DNA from: Podarcis raffonei
Lineage: Eukaryota; Chordata; Lepidosauria; Squamata; Lacertidae
Reading direction: 5' to 3'
DNA: 64,000 nucleotides
NCBI RefSeq assembly: GCF_027172205.1
Contig: NC_070602.1
Location: forward strand, 131,940,049-132,004,048
This document shows, piece after piece, positions 34,301 through 43,560 of this stretch. The translations under genes and the position numbers were made by a program. Every line of letters starts with the position of its first letter. Position 1 is the stretch's first letter. The notes under the pieces are model-generated. The model was not told the origin of the DNA and searched no databases. It saw nothing but the letters and a program-made list of their open reading frames with translations.

Positions 34301-37300
34301 CCCACTTCTCCTGGCTTATACAAACCCGTTCATTGTACTGATTAAGGGTGTAAATCTGTTCTTAATTGTTTCATTTATTTTACTTCTAGGGGGCAGCACT
34401 GGGCTGCATGGTGGGGCTGATGACCTATGGGAAGCGTCAGTTTGAGGATCTGGACCCAGTCATGAGGCGGTTGATCCCTCCATTCCATCAGGCCATGAAG
34501 GAGCTGCTAGTCCTGGTGGACACAGACTCTCTGGCTTTCAGCAGCTACATGGTGAGTGAGAGCCAGTGTGGTGTAGTGGTGAAGAGTGGTGGACTTGTAA
34601 TCTGGTGAATCGGGTTCGCTTCCCCGCTCCTCCACATTTAGCTGCTGGGTGACCTTGGGCTAGTCACACTTCTCTGAAGTCTCTCAGCCCCACTCACCTC
34701 ACAGAGTGTTTGTTGTGGGGCAGGAAGGGAAAAGGAGATTGTTAGCCGCTTTGAGACTCCTTAGGGCAGTGATAAAGCGGGATATCAAATCCAAATCCAA
34801 ACTCCTCTTTTTGACAGCGGAATTCCTCCTGCATTCTTTACCCCCTTGTTATCTTCCGCAACACGTCTCTCTCTCTCTGCATTGAACAGGAAAGGTAATA
34901 ATTTGAGGATTGGGAACAATTTTTAATTATTATCGGTGATGTGATTTCATTTCAGTCACCTGGAATGCTGATTGGAATGACAAATGTAGAAAGGTAAGTC
35001 CCGGGACAGGGAGGGATGGAAATGTGCTGCCGCAAAGAGCAGCCTTGTCTTTACCAGAAGAAAATAAGAAATGCAGACAACGGCTGGAGATGTGGGAGTA
35101 AACATGAGAACTTGGTACATATGATGATTAACTGCCCGATGATAAGATCATTTTGGTGTGAGGTGAAAAGATATATAGCAAGAGTAATAAAAAGAAATTG
35201 TTATTTAGGGGAATTGAATTTAATTCTAAATTATATACCGGAAACGTGGGAGATTACAAGGGGTCAAAAAAAATGGATGTACTGTGCCATATTAGAAGCA
35301 AAATTTACCCACTCTGGAAGAATGGCAGATGAAGATGATCGACTGTATGGGATTGGCAGAAATGACTGGCAGAATCCGTGACCAGGGAGAAGAGTCGGCG
35401 GAAGAAGATTGGAAGAAATTTAAGGACTATTTACAGAAATATTGTAAAATTAAAGAATGTTGAATGATGTTGGATTGAAATTAAGGGGTTTCCAGCTGCA
35501 ATGTTTTGAAATAAGGATTTGCTGAGTAAATAATTTGAATTGGAATACAAGAAGGGGAGGTATGAGGAGGTCAGGGAAATATGTCATTGAAAATTAAGTA
35601 CTGTGAACGGTATGTGTTTTTAAACTTTTTTGCTTTTTTCTTTTTGTTTGTATAAAATTGGAAATTTAATAAATATCTTTTTTAAAAAAATAGAAGCAAA
35701 AAAACTTGTTTTGATGAATTGGAAGAGCCGCAAAAAGATTCCATTTAGCACATGGGTCGATAATAATGGACAAGACTAGCTACATACGAACGAATTGCAT
35801 GTCGACGCAAATTAAGAATGGATAAATATGACGAAATCTGGAAGGAATATTTAAGCGATAAGGCGGACGGTGGCGGGAAGTAGGGGGAGGAGAGGTGGGG
35901 AAATATTGTTAAAAAGGTGTAGTTATAGGTATATCAGTACTCAAATCTGAAATGTTAAATTGTGTTATGAGTGTTATTGTGGTTTTTGTTGTATGTGTTT
36001 TTTGTGGTTGTTGTTTGTATTGAAAAAATGATTAAATGTTGTTTTTTTTAAAAGAGCAGCCTTGTCTGTCTGGGTGCAGCTTGGGCCTTGTTCTGTAAAC
36101 TGGTGGTTCTACGATGGGCAAAGTGGAAGATACTGGGAAGCAGTTCTTATAGCCTGAATAACTACTGGACACAGTTAACTTAATATGTTTTTCTCCCTTC
36201 CCCTTAGGCTGCTATGAAGCTCCCTAAGAACACACCTGAGGAGAAAGAAAGGTATGTATCAATATCTCACTTTCCATCTGTTTAACAATCATGGCTACTA
36301 AATAATCTTTTGTATGTACCTGGTTGCTGAATTTCCCTTAGCTCCTCTCATACATCTACAGATACTTGGAATAAGCAATGGCTTCTACACCTGTTCAGAG
36401 TGATATAGCCACTGTTAGTCATGCTCAGAAATCAATGGACAATCAATAAAGTCTATATATCAAAGCATGTGATTAAGAGAGTCTGTGTACTGGTCCAGTA
36501 AACGCTTCCGCTGCGCCACCAGCAACAGTTCTCTTTGCAGAGCATTAATTAAGTCCAGTGCAGAGATTCTTGTTGCAGTACAAGCTTCAAAGTCTCAGCA
36601 GCAAAGAAATAACGACACAGGGAAGCCTGTCTTTCCAAAGACAGGTTTATTGCAGAAAGATAACAGAAACACCTCCGGAGCTTTCAGACATTTTTGCTTC
36701 ACGCCCCACAGGCAGAGAAAACAAACACTCTTTATATACTGAGCAACTTAACAACTTAACGAGCTTGACTACTTAAAGTCACATGACATTGCTAACTTGC
36801 CAGCATCTTAGGTTTCACACCCTAACAGTGATATGTGGACATGTTGGCCTAAATGCTATGAAGAGATTCCTGCAAGGTCTTGCAGTTATTGAAAGAGAGG
36901 GTGGAATGTGGATGCAGCTAAATGAACTCATGGTAGCTCATTTTTGATTAAATATTACTTGAATGAGATCAGACAGTTTTCACTGATTCTCCGTTCCCTG
37001 TGCACACAGCCTGCACCCCTCTCTCTCCAGAGGATTTGGGGGGACCTCTGGAACAGTTTGTGAGGTGACACACAACGGTGGCTGCAGGAAAAAGGAGAAA
37101 GCCACACAGATGGTGGGGTACAAATGACAAAATCATTATTGTTATTGAAATGTTAACCTCCTCTCTCCCCTCCTTTCTGCTCATGGATCAAAGAGCCTTC
37201 CATGCTAACCTTGTGGGGCCTTAATTTAGGGTGGTATTAGCTTAGGGGGCCCAGAGTCCATTGCCTTCTGAGCAACTGTCACCAAAAGGCTTGTCCAAAT

Positions 37301-40300
37301 GTGTCTCTTAATTTTTAAGGTGTTGGAAGACTCTTTGCAGACTCTTTGTTCCCCTCTGCAATGTGTCTTTTAGGTATCATTTCCTTGTTTGTGATTTCCA
37401 GTTGAATTTACTAGAAATATATTTGGTATATACCGTATTTTTCGCTCTATAACTCGCACCCGACCATAACACGCACATAGTTTTTAGAGGAGGAAAACAA
37501 GAAAAAAAATATTCTAAACGAAACAGTGGATGTATGATTTTTGTGGTTCATGCTGTGGCCACAGACATGTGATCTGACGGTGAGTTTGGGGTAGCCCAAA
37601 CCACGTTTTAAGTGGGGAGGGAAGGAAAAGCACTCAAGGGACAAGGAACACGCGTGGGGTGGGTGGAGAAGGATGCTGTTAATAATGCAGAAGAGGGGTA
37701 TAAGAGGAGAAGGCTCCTGTCCTCTCCCGCTTTGCTCCTTTAGAGGCTCTGCTTCTCTCCTTCCTCCCCGGCTCGCTGAAAAACTTTGCTGCTATTAAGC
37801 CAGCTGAGTGGGGAGGAGAGAGGGACAGAGAGCCTGCTTGCAAAAAACTTTGCTGCTATTTAGCGAGCTGTTCTCTCCCTCCTCCCCAGCTTGCTGAAAA
37901 AAACAGCTCCGGACTTGTGTAAGCGGCTCCTCTCCTCTCCCGCTTTGCTCCTTTAAAGCAAGCAGGCTCTCTGTCCCTCTCTCCTCCCCACTCAGTGGCT
38001 TTTCTCCGGCTTTGCTGCTTCAAAGCGAGCCACGGAGGAGGGAAGGAAGGGGAACCATGGATCCTCTGCTCACGACTGCAGCAGATCCCCCCGCCATCCG
38101 TAGGCATTCGCTCCATAACACGCACAGACATTTCCCCTTACTTTCTAGGAGGAAAAAAGTGAGTGTTATGGTGCAAAAAATACGGTACCTACTTTTGTAT
38201 ATTTACTCTCTTGCAGGCGGACAGCAGCCATGCAGCTGGGCCTGAAAAGTGCGGTTGGTGTTCCCTTTTCACTGGCAGAAAAAGTTCATTCTTTGTGGCC
38301 CCTTTTAAAAGAAATGGCCCAGCAAGGAAATATAGCCTGCAAATCAGATATACAGGTATAATACGCATTTGGTGGATGAGAAGCATTCATTTAAAAGGGC
38401 TGTGTACCTGTTTTATCTTTTTAATAGATCTCTTAGATATATGTGAGTAGTTTTCATTCTATTGCTGCTTAATTGTTTTTTTAAACCCCCCCATTTTAAA
38501 ACTGTTCTTATTTTATCTGTAAACCACCTTGAGTCCCTGTGAAAAAGTGGGGAATGAATGAAAGAATGAATAAAATAATCAAATAATGTCTCTGTTCTGT
38601 TTTTTAAAAAATCATTTAAATTATATTTAGTCTAAAATTTATTTTTAGTCAGGTTTTAATTTTATTTGCTAAAACCAGCCTGGGATTCTGTCAATGAAGG
38701 GCAGATTAAGCTTTTAAATAAATAAATATGATACGCTGATTACAAATTTTCTAAAGAAATAATTGTAGATCATATAAGAATTGCAAAGCACTTTGTATGC
38801 TAACAGGTGCCTTAGACATGGCAGATAATTACATTTTATCACTGCTGTTTTGAAATTAGTGGTTTAAAACTGCAGTTTTGAAAGGTTCAGTCCACCATCT
38901 TGATTCAAAATGGCATCCCATTTTGTCCAAACATAGATGAAAATCTGCTCCTTGATTTAAGAAACCATCATGCAAAATTTGGTTACAATATCTTTAAGAG
39001 GTGTCCAAACGTAAAGAGAACAAACAAATTTCAAATATATATATATATTACATTGTCAGTTATACTGTGTGTGTAGATTTTTTGTAGACCTAAAAAGGAG
39101 TCCTTGGGCTGAAATGTGCTACAAGAAGATAGTATCTTCAGGCTACAGATGAAAGTAGTAATGTCTCAGCAAACCATAAAATAGATAAATTACTATTTTT
39201 ATCTTGTGAACCACCCTGAGATCTTATGATGAAGGGTTGTATATAAATGTTAATACATAAATACCTACAAACATGGACTTGGGTAGTGCAGAGCATAATA
39301 GAAGCCTAACCTTTTAAGTGCTTCCGCATGAGCTCCAGAATGCTCTTACCAGTTGCTGGTTTGGGTGGTTTTCAGGGGTTCATAGTGACATGAATCTTTT
39401 ACTGATGGTGTTTGAAGTCACAGGCCTCCTCTGTGTGCTTTGTCTACAGGTGGCAGCTAAAGCTTTAGAAGCTGGTGTGTTTGGTGCCTATTTCAATGTT
39501 GTCACCAACCTGAAAGATATAACAGATGAAGGCTTTAAGCAAGAGGTAAGAAATGCTCAGGCTTTCTGCTCCAGGGATTATGTTAACCTCTAGTTAAGTG
39601 CTGTGTCTGGCATTGTTCATACAGGCAAATCAAATATGTTGATTTCAGTTCTCCTGATTTCTATTTTTTTCCAGTCTTAAATTTGCTTTTCCATATTTCC
39701 ACCAATAGCTTACAATTTATTTCTCCCCCTCCCCCCAAAAAATCCTCATGGAAATTCTTTAGCATTTTAGGACAATTTTATCTGAATATACACATTTTTC
39801 AACAGCAATTTTCCCTAATGTATAATAGGTTTGTGTACGTTTTTTTTACTAATACACACATACTTTACCCTAATATATGCATTTTGTGCATGCTACTTGG
39901 CTGGAAAGATGCACTGCAAAATTCAGAGAGCTGCAAACGTCAGAGGATAACTGGGGTTGGCCGGATGTACTCCCTCCCTTGTAATCTGCTGCAAACAGGC
40001 GCTAAGGCAGGCATGGCCAAACTTGGCCCTCCAGCTGTTTGGGGACTACAACTCCCATTTTTTGTTGTTGTTTAGTCGTTTAGTCGTGTCCGACTCTTCG
40101 TGACCCCATGGACCAGAGCACGCCAGGCACTTCTGTCCTCCACTGCCTCCCGCAGTTTGATCAAACTCATGCTGGTAGCTTCAAGAACACCATCCAACCA
40201 TCTCATCCTCTGTCGTCCCCTTCTCCTTGTGCCCTCCACCTTCCCCAACATCAGGGTCTTTTCCAGGGAGTCTTCTCTTCTCATGAGGTGGCCAAAGTAT

Positions 40301-41458
40301 TGGAGCCTCAGCTTCACGATCTGTCCTTCCAGTGAGCACTCAGGGCTGATTTCCTTAAGAATGGATACGTTTGATCTTCTTGCAGTCCATGGGACTCTCA
40401 AGAGTCTCCTCCAGCACCATAACAGGACCAGTCGTCAGGGATGGTAGGAATTGTAGTCCCGAAACATCTGGAGGGCCAAGTTTGGCCATGCCTGCGCTAA
40501 GGGAATTGTCACAAAAGGTCCATCTGACCCTCCATATTCTTCAAGCCCTGAACATGGGTGGAAGTGGCGAGGCAACCTAACTAGCTACACATGTCCTTAA
40601 ATGTGTTTCTTGTGTGTCGTGTGGGGCTGTTAAATGTAATATTAAGCTGGAACGGGGTGGGAGCAGGCATTTTGAATTGGGACCACAGCTTGTGGGGAGA
40701 GGAGGTTTAACTCTTCCTTCCCTTCCCCCAATCCTGATGAAAATTCTGAGGTCTCTTCCAACTCTATGACGGTGGTCAGGGCCTGCCTGCCAGTGGGGCA
40801 GGGTGAAGCAACTGCCTCAGGCAGTAGGATCCACAGGGGCAGAAGATCAGGCCCCAAGGACCCGCTGCCTCCTCTGCAGCACACAAGGTGCCACCACATA
40901 CGGGCACACCAATGGCCAGAGTCCCATGTCCCTTCCTGGCAGCAAGTCTCTGCCAGGGTTTTTCCTTGAGAAGAAGTCCTTGTGGCGTGTCACCCCCCCC
41001 CTTGTGGCAGGGGGCCCTTATGGAGTCCCCTCTCCTCGCCCAGTTCCAAGGAGAAGCCACAGCAGTGGCACTTCAGAGGCCGGATCTGTGGAGTGACAGA
41101 GGGGGATGTTTGGCCTCAGGTGCCCAAGGATCTTGGGCTGGCTCTGTCTGTGCCACGAATGAGGTCAGGGACCAGAGTCCCTCGAGTCACATGGCCCACC
41201 CCTTGTTTGTACAGGCTTGGGTAACCCAAAGCTGAGCATGGGGATTGTAGTCCTTAAATGGGAAGGTTGGGTTATGGCTAGAAGACTCTGCCCCCCTGCA
41301 CACATACTTCTCCCCAGGGCTGCTTCGTGCATTTGTGCTTCACACAATTTTAACTCTCCTGTTCTGTGTAGGTGCAAGGGAAACTTTCCCACTTTTTAGA
41401 GGAAGCCAAGAAAAGTACTGCGTTTGTGCTACATCATCTGGAGAAGCGGACAATGTGA
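19286..41458 (+). CDS. FTCD: FTCD, formimidoyltransferase-cyclodeaminase, complete coding region
   Basis: A bifunctional enzyme of histidine breakdown: it moves the formimino group from formiminoglutamate to tetrahydrofolate and then releases ammonia to give 5,10-methenyl-THF, mainly in liver. Fourteen exons (19286-19339, 22113-22296, 25361-25489, 26862-26950, 28209-28388, 29236-29373, 30243-30374, 31915-31976, 32692-32821, 34390-34551, 36208-36251, 38217-38355, 39450-39545, 41372-41458) splice to 1626 bases, 541 residues, the same length as human FTCD. The order is formiminotransferase N-domain (about 1-180), C-domain (about 181-325), linker, then cyclodeaminase (about 335-541). His82 in [14 protein letters not shown] corresponds to the catalytic histidine of the family. 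The glycine-rich [14 protein letters not shown] marks the cyclodeaminase start. No frame break was found. Confidence 0.96.
20874..21240 (-). mobile_element. Sauria-type SINE, subfamily A, antisense
   Basis: Begins with the antisense tail GGTAAAGGTAAAGGTACC and ends with the antisense tRNA head GCCACCCGCGTCCC. An 11-bp duplication TGATGTGAACA flanks it (20863-20873, 21241-21251). It lies in FTCD intron 1. Confidence 0.88.
21594..21943 (-). mobile_element. Sauria-type SINE, subfamily B, antisense
   Basis: Tail GGTAAAGGGACCCCTGACCA, head GCGCCACCCGCGTCCC. A 13-bp duplication TAAAGGGGGTATA flanks it (21581-21593, 21944-21956). It lies in FTCD intron 1. Confidence 0.88.
22113..22296 (+). CDS. FTCD: FTCD exon 2
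   Basis: Residues 19-79. It encodes [20 protein letters not shown] followed by [20 protein letters not shown], the formiminotransferase N-domain. The upstream in-frame ATG at 22068 is intronic and not the start. Confidence 0.96.
22683..23046 (-). mobile_element. Sauria-type SINE, subfamily A, antisense
   Basis: Full length, with a 13-bp duplication AGAGTCAATAGTA at 22670-22682 and 23047-23059. It lies in FTCD intron 2. Confidence 0.9.
23060..23700 (-). other. Unclassified segment with an acidic minus-strand open frame
   Basis: The minus-strand frame 23639-23289 (116 residues) is unusually rich in Glu and Pro (for example [20 protein letters not shown], then [14 protein letters not shown]). 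It has no splice context, no conserved domain that I recognise, and repeats on both sides. It may be part of an old mobile element; a host exon is less likely. Confidence 0.35.
23905..25020 (-). mobile_element. CR1 LINE, antisense, internally deleted
   Basis: The 3' end at about 23905-24010 has the antisense CR1 wording (AATCATAGAATTGTAGAATT, GGAAGGGACCCC, CATCTAGTCCAACCCCCTG). Next to it, without the reverse transcriptase region, come minus-strand pieces of the AP-endonuclease domain: [35 protein letters not shown], then [18 protein letters not shown]. Sequence up to about 25020 looks like the 5' part. Large internal deletion and frame breaks; FTCD intron 2. Confidence 0.75.
25361..25489 (+). 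CDS. FTCD: FTCD exon 3
   Basis: Residues 80-122 after CCTCTCCTAG. It contains the catalytic histidine in [17 protein letters not shown] (His82). Donor GTGAGT. Confidence 0.96.
26862..26950 (+). CDS. FTCD: FTCD exon 4
   Basis: Residues 123-152 ([20 protein letters not shown] then [10 protein letters not shown]), between CTTTTGCAG and GTAAGA. Confidence 0.95.
27417..27647. mobile_element. Tigger/pogo-type MITE, copy 1
   Basis: Inverted ends CAGTCGTACCTCGGGTTA and CACCCGAGGTACCACTG flanked by TA on both sides (27415-27416, 27648-27649), the mark of a Tc1/mariner-superfamily insertion. 231 bp with no transposase. It lies in FTCD intron 4 and is closely similar to the copy at 30441. Confidence 0.82.
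27852..28014 (-). mobile_element. Sauria-type SINE, subfamily A, truncated
   Basis: Starts at the antisense tail but stops at AGCCAGCGCAGCACAC, lacking the tRNA head, as expected for 5' truncation. It lies in FTCD intron 4. Confidence 0.82.
28209..28388 (+). CDS. FTCD: FTCD exon 5
   Basis: Residues 153-212 after TTTTTTTTAAG. Encodes [35 protein letters not shown] and [17 protein letters not shown]. Donor GTATTC. Confidence 0.95.
28752..28810 (-). mobile_element. CR1 LINE 3' terminus, antisense
   Basis: Three ATCATAGA units followed by GTTGGAAGAGACCACAAGGG, the CR1 3' end in antisense. Only about 60 bp remain. Confidence 0.7.
29236..29373 (+). CDS. FTCD: FTCD exon 6
   Basis: Residues 213-258 ([20 protein letters not shown], then [20 protein letters not shown]), between TTTGTAG and GTGAGC. 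Confidence 0.95.
30243..30374 (+). CDS. FTCD: FTCD exon 7
   Basis: Residues 259-302 ([20 protein letters not shown], ending [14 protein letters not shown]), between TTTCTAG and GTAACC. Confidence 0.96.
30441..30666. mobile_element. Tigger/pogo-type MITE, copy 2
   Basis: Ends CAGTGGTACCTCGGGTTA and AACCCAAGGTACCACTG flanked by TA (30439-30440, 30667-30668). 226 bp, same subfamily as 27417-27647. It begins 66 bp after the FTCD exon 7 donor. Confidence 0.85.
31223..31280. repeat. (TTCC)n microsatellite
   Basis: About 14 TTCC units in FTCD intron 7. A second, similar tract lies at 58139-58202. Confidence 0.95.
31281..31340. mobile_element. Short fragment shared with 43930-43980
   Basis: CCTTAATGGTCCATCACCCA and the following CAGGAAACTAGCCTGGCA recur in diverged form at about 43933-43980, so both come from one repeat family, possibly an old LTR. 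Too short to classify. Confidence 0.3.
31915..31976 (+). CDS. FTCD: FTCD exon 8
   Basis: 62 bp, residues 303-322, [20 protein letters not shown], after TTCTCAG. The exon must end at ATTGA|GTACGG, a weaker donor, to join exon 9 in frame. No other GT nearby keeps the frame. Confidence 0.82.
32692..32821 (+). CDS. FTCD: FTCD exon 9
   Basis: 130 bp, residues 323-366, after TCTTCCGAAG. It encodes the interdomain linker ([20 protein letters not shown]) and the cyclodeaminase entry [19 protein letters not shown]. Donor GTACAG. Confidence 0.88.
34041..34255 (+). mobile_element. Diverged tRNA-derived MIR-like SINE
   Basis: A head with GAGTGGTTATAGTGCGGGAC and B-box-like GGCTTCAAATCCC, then a core with GGGACGCTGGGCCAGTCACT and a tail with GGGTTATTGTGAGGATGAAA. 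It is older than the copy at 34559 and lies in FTCD intron 9. Confidence 0.65.
34390..34551 (+). CDS. FTCD: FTCD exon 10
   Basis: Residues 367-420 ([20 protein letters not shown], then [20 protein letters not shown]), cyclodeaminase domain. Donor GTGAGT followed almost at once by a SINE. Confidence 0.95.
34559..34805 (+). mobile_element. tRNA-derived CORE/MIR-like SINE next to an FTCD splice donor
   Basis: Starts AGAGCCAGTGTGGTGTAGTG, has GGGTTCGCTTCC as B box and the core CTGGGTGACCTTGGGCTAGT, and ends GCGGGATATCAAATCC. It is a sister of 9021-9270. Its first base is the eighth base of FTCD intron 10. Confidence 0.85.
35051..36050 (+). mobile_element. Two L1 LINE 3' ends in tandem inside one 17-bp target duplication
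   Basis: Flanked by AAAGAGCAGCCTTGTCT at 35034-35050 and 36051-36067. The first piece (to about 35690) carries an L1 ORF2 C-terminus of the same family as 5235-6337 (WQMK-like, then [11 protein letters not shown]) with frame breaks, and ends in an A-rich tail. The second piece (about 35697-36050) reads [12 protein letters not shown], another L1 ORF2 C-terminus, and ends in its own A-rich tail. FTCD intron 10. Confidence 0.8.
36208..36251 (+). CDS. FTCD: FTCD exon 11
   Basis: 44 bp, residues 421-434, [14 protein letters not shown], after CCCCTTAG; donor GTATGT. Confidence 0.95.
36474..36827 (-). mobile_element. Probable solo LTR fossil, antisense
   Basis: Read on the minus strand it starts TGTTAGGGTG, has a TATA-like box (plus 36733-36738) and an AATAAA signal (plus 36646-36651) in the spacing of an LTR promoter and poly(A) site. 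A possible 5-bp duplication GTGAT lies at 36469-36473 and 36828-36832. No internal genes. The left end is uncertain. FTCD intron 11. Confidence 0.5.
37433..38185. mobile_element. 753-bp non-autonomous DNA transposon with TA duplication
   Basis: Imperfect inverted ends of about 29 bp (CCGTATTTTTCGCTCTATAA and the complement of TTATGGTGCAAAAAATACGG) with TA on both sides (37431-37432, 38186-38187). The interior has repeated pieces such as AACTTTGCTGCTATT. No transposase. Its right end lies 31 bp before FTCD exon 12. Confidence 0.75.
38217..38355 (+). CDS. FTCD: FTCD exon 12
   Basis: 139 bp, residues 435-481 ([20 protein letters not shown], then [20 protein letters not shown]). Acceptor TACTCTCTTGCAG lies just downstream of a DNA transposon; donor GTATAA. 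Confidence 0.94.
38505..38580 (+). mobile_element. LINE 3' tail remnant (L2/CR1 group)
   Basis: TCTGTAAACCACCTTGAGTC followed by an AATGAATGAAAGAATGAATA tail, the 3' end wording common to old reptile LINEs. A second such remnant lies at about 39205-39262. Confidence 0.4.
39450..39545 (+). CDS. FTCD: FTCD exon 13
   Basis: Residues 482-513 ([20 protein letters not shown] then [12 protein letters not shown]), between TGTCTACAG and GTAAGA. Confidence 0.96.
40008..40494. mobile_element. hAT-type MITE split by a Bov-B fragment
   Basis: Terminal inverted repeats CAGGCATGGCCAAACTTGGC and the matching GCCAAGTTTGGCCATGCCTG, with an 8-bp duplication CGCTAAGG at 40000-40007 and 40495-40502, the hAT signature. 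About 125 bp of MITE surround the Bov-B insert at 40058-40422. FTCD intron 13. Confidence 0.88.
40058..40422 (-). mobile_element. Bov-B (RTE) LINE 3' fragment, antisense
   Basis: A minus-strand frame reads [20 protein letters not shown], then [18 protein letters not shown] and [15 protein letters not shown], the diagnostic C-terminus of Bov-B. The 3' end on the minus strand contains GAGTCGGACACGACTAAACG and a (TTG/CAA) tail. Bov-B is known for transfer between vertebrate lineages and as partner of Sauria SINEs. Confidence 0.92.
41372..41458 (+). CDS. FTCD: FTCD exon 14 (terminal)
   Basis: Residues 514-541, [20 protein letters not shown] then HHLEKRTM and TGA, after TTCTGTGTAG. The position and length match the human C-terminus. 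Confidence 0.93.
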   Translation: MQGKLSHFLEEAKKSTAFVLHHLEKRTM

Positions 41459-41901
41459 ATGATTCTTCATATCAGGAACTGCTTATCTATGGACGTATAA
41501 GAACCAATTGTAGTATTGCCAGGTTGTATGTAGATAGACATGCAGATATTTTGCCGAGTGAAATACCAGAGCAACAGCGCTTGTGATTTCTGTTCTACAG
41601 CTGCAAATGCAGAGTTCCATGTGCCCCAATTCTTGTCTTGCACATTGCTTCCTTGGTGGCAGCATGGGGCTTGTTGTTCTTGGTCACCCCCTTGAGCCAA
41701 GGTAGCCCCACCCACACCACCAGGATAACAGGAGAATGCATTTCAAATTGCTCTGTGTTCTAGTAAATGCTTGTTATACAAAAAATGTCCAATGTATCAA
41801 TCAGAGTCCAACTTCATTGCATTGTGCTTGTATCTGTGTGTTGTATTGATCAGTCTAACGATTGGTTTTGCCTGGATTTACTCACAATAATTTCCTTTCA
41901 C

Positions 41902-41907
41902 AATAAA
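41902..41907 (+). terminator. FTCD: FTCD poly(A) signal
   Basis: AATAAA about 445 bases after the FTCD stop, the first good signal in the 3' UTR. Confidence 0.6.
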
Positions 41908-42639
41908 GCTATAAAGAACTGTATGCCGTGAACTATATGGCGTGCCTAAAGTGAGTCATTAATAGATCCAGCTAGCACACTGATTTCTGAGCTCTGAAAG
42001 GTTGCAAGCAGGACTTTCTTCTTCCTCTCAGGTGGGCCCCATTGCCATTCTGAAAGAACGAGGGAGGCGTCCAGGATGAGTTCCAGCACCCCTCTTTCCA
42101 GAAAAATAGCACTAGTTGGAAGCAAAGATGTTTCCTCGTCCTGTTATTTGCAGCAAGGCAGCTGCTCTTCTGCTTCACGTATTTATCACACCCAATATCT
42201 GCTTTTATTTATTACCCCTCTAATTACAACAATTAATCTACATTGCATTTATCAAGTGGCATGTGAAAGGACCCTGCTCAGTCCAACATTCAATAACCTC
42301 CACGTCACCTGTTTTTGAAATTTTCAGCCCACTCCCTGCTGGGGTGCGTTACAGTGTCAGAAGGCTTGCTCTCTCCCTGTCTGTGAGGGCTCAGCAATTA
42401 TGGCCTTTGGCCTGACTTGCGTCACTGTGGAAACAGGGTGGAAACAAAGATAAGCTCCTTTATCGAGACAATTTGACTCCAGCTCTTGCTTCCGCTCCAA
42501 ACTCTGGATAATTCTGCATATTGAGCTCGCCAACCTAGAATAAGTTGCTCCTCCTGTTTTTCATGTATGAGTCCTGTATCATGTGCTTACAGGGAACCTT
42601 TAATTCACTCTGCAGTCATCTGCAATATATCTCTTACTG

Positions 42640-42945
42640 GGCTGAATTCAAAGTGCTGCTTTTGGTGTCTAAAGCCCTGTACAGGTTGGGTCCAGACCAA
42701 AGATCACCCCTTATATGCTCACCTCATCACTGTGCTCTGCAGGGGAGAACCTCCTGCAGAGACCATGTGATCAGGCCTTTAGTGTTGTGGCACCTGCCTT
42801 TGGGGACGCACCTGCTTCTTTCTGCAGAGTCCTTAAATTTAGCTTTTCCCAGTCTGCACCTGTACTGGAATTGTTTTAAAGAAGTTTCATGACTTCTTGT
42901 TTGATGCTCTTTAGAAAGGTGGGATATAAATTTAATAAATAAACA
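42640..42945 (+). mobile_element. L2/CR1-group LINE 3' end, sense
   Basis: Plus-strand remnant WAEFKVLLLVSKALYRLGPD, then the 3' tail GGTGGGATATAAATTTAATA and AATAAA. Broken frame; intergenic between FTCD and the PRR13-like gene. Confidence 0.65.
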
Positions 42946-42989
42946 GACCTTTGTGCAGCCAGATCAGACAAAAACAAAGTAAATGGCAT

Positions 42990-43560
42990 TTTAGTGCTAT
43001 GCTCTCATCCAGTGTAACCCCTTGCAATGCAGGAATCTCAATTAGATCATCCATGACAGAGGGTCACCCAACCTCTGCACAAAAGTTTCCAATGAAGTAA
43101 AGTCCACCACCTTCCGAGGGAGTCTATACCACTGTCAAACACCTCTTGCTGTCAGAAAGTTCTTCCTAGTGTTGAGTCCAAATTTCCTTTCTTGTAACTT
43201 GGTTCGAGTCCTACCCTCTAGAGCACTAGAAAACAAGATTGTTTCATTTTCCATGTGACAGCCCTTGAGATATTTGAAGATTGCTATCCTATCTTCTCTC
43301 TGTCTATTCTTTACCAGGCTAAACATACCCAGATCCTTCAAGCGCTCCTCATAAGGCTTCATTTCCAGACCCTTGATTCTCTTGGTTGCCTTCTGCACAC
43401 ATTCCAGCTTCTAAAGAGCCTTCTTAAATTGTGGCACCCAGAACTGGACACAGTATTCTAGGTGTCGTCTGACCAGAGCGGTACTATTATTTCCCTTGAG
43501 TGGTCATTACACTTCTGTTGATGAAGTCTAGAATAGTATTTGCTTTTCTTTCTTGTTTAA
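42990..43560 (-). mobile_element. CR1 LINE ORF2 C-terminal part, antisense
   Basis: The minus-strand frame 43398-43135 reads KRIKGLEMKPYEERLKDLGM, IAIFKYLKGCHMENE and KLQERKFGLNTRKNFLTA, the typical end of CR1 ORF2. CR1 wording continues to about 43560 (MQKATKRIKGL upstream block). Confidence 0.8.
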
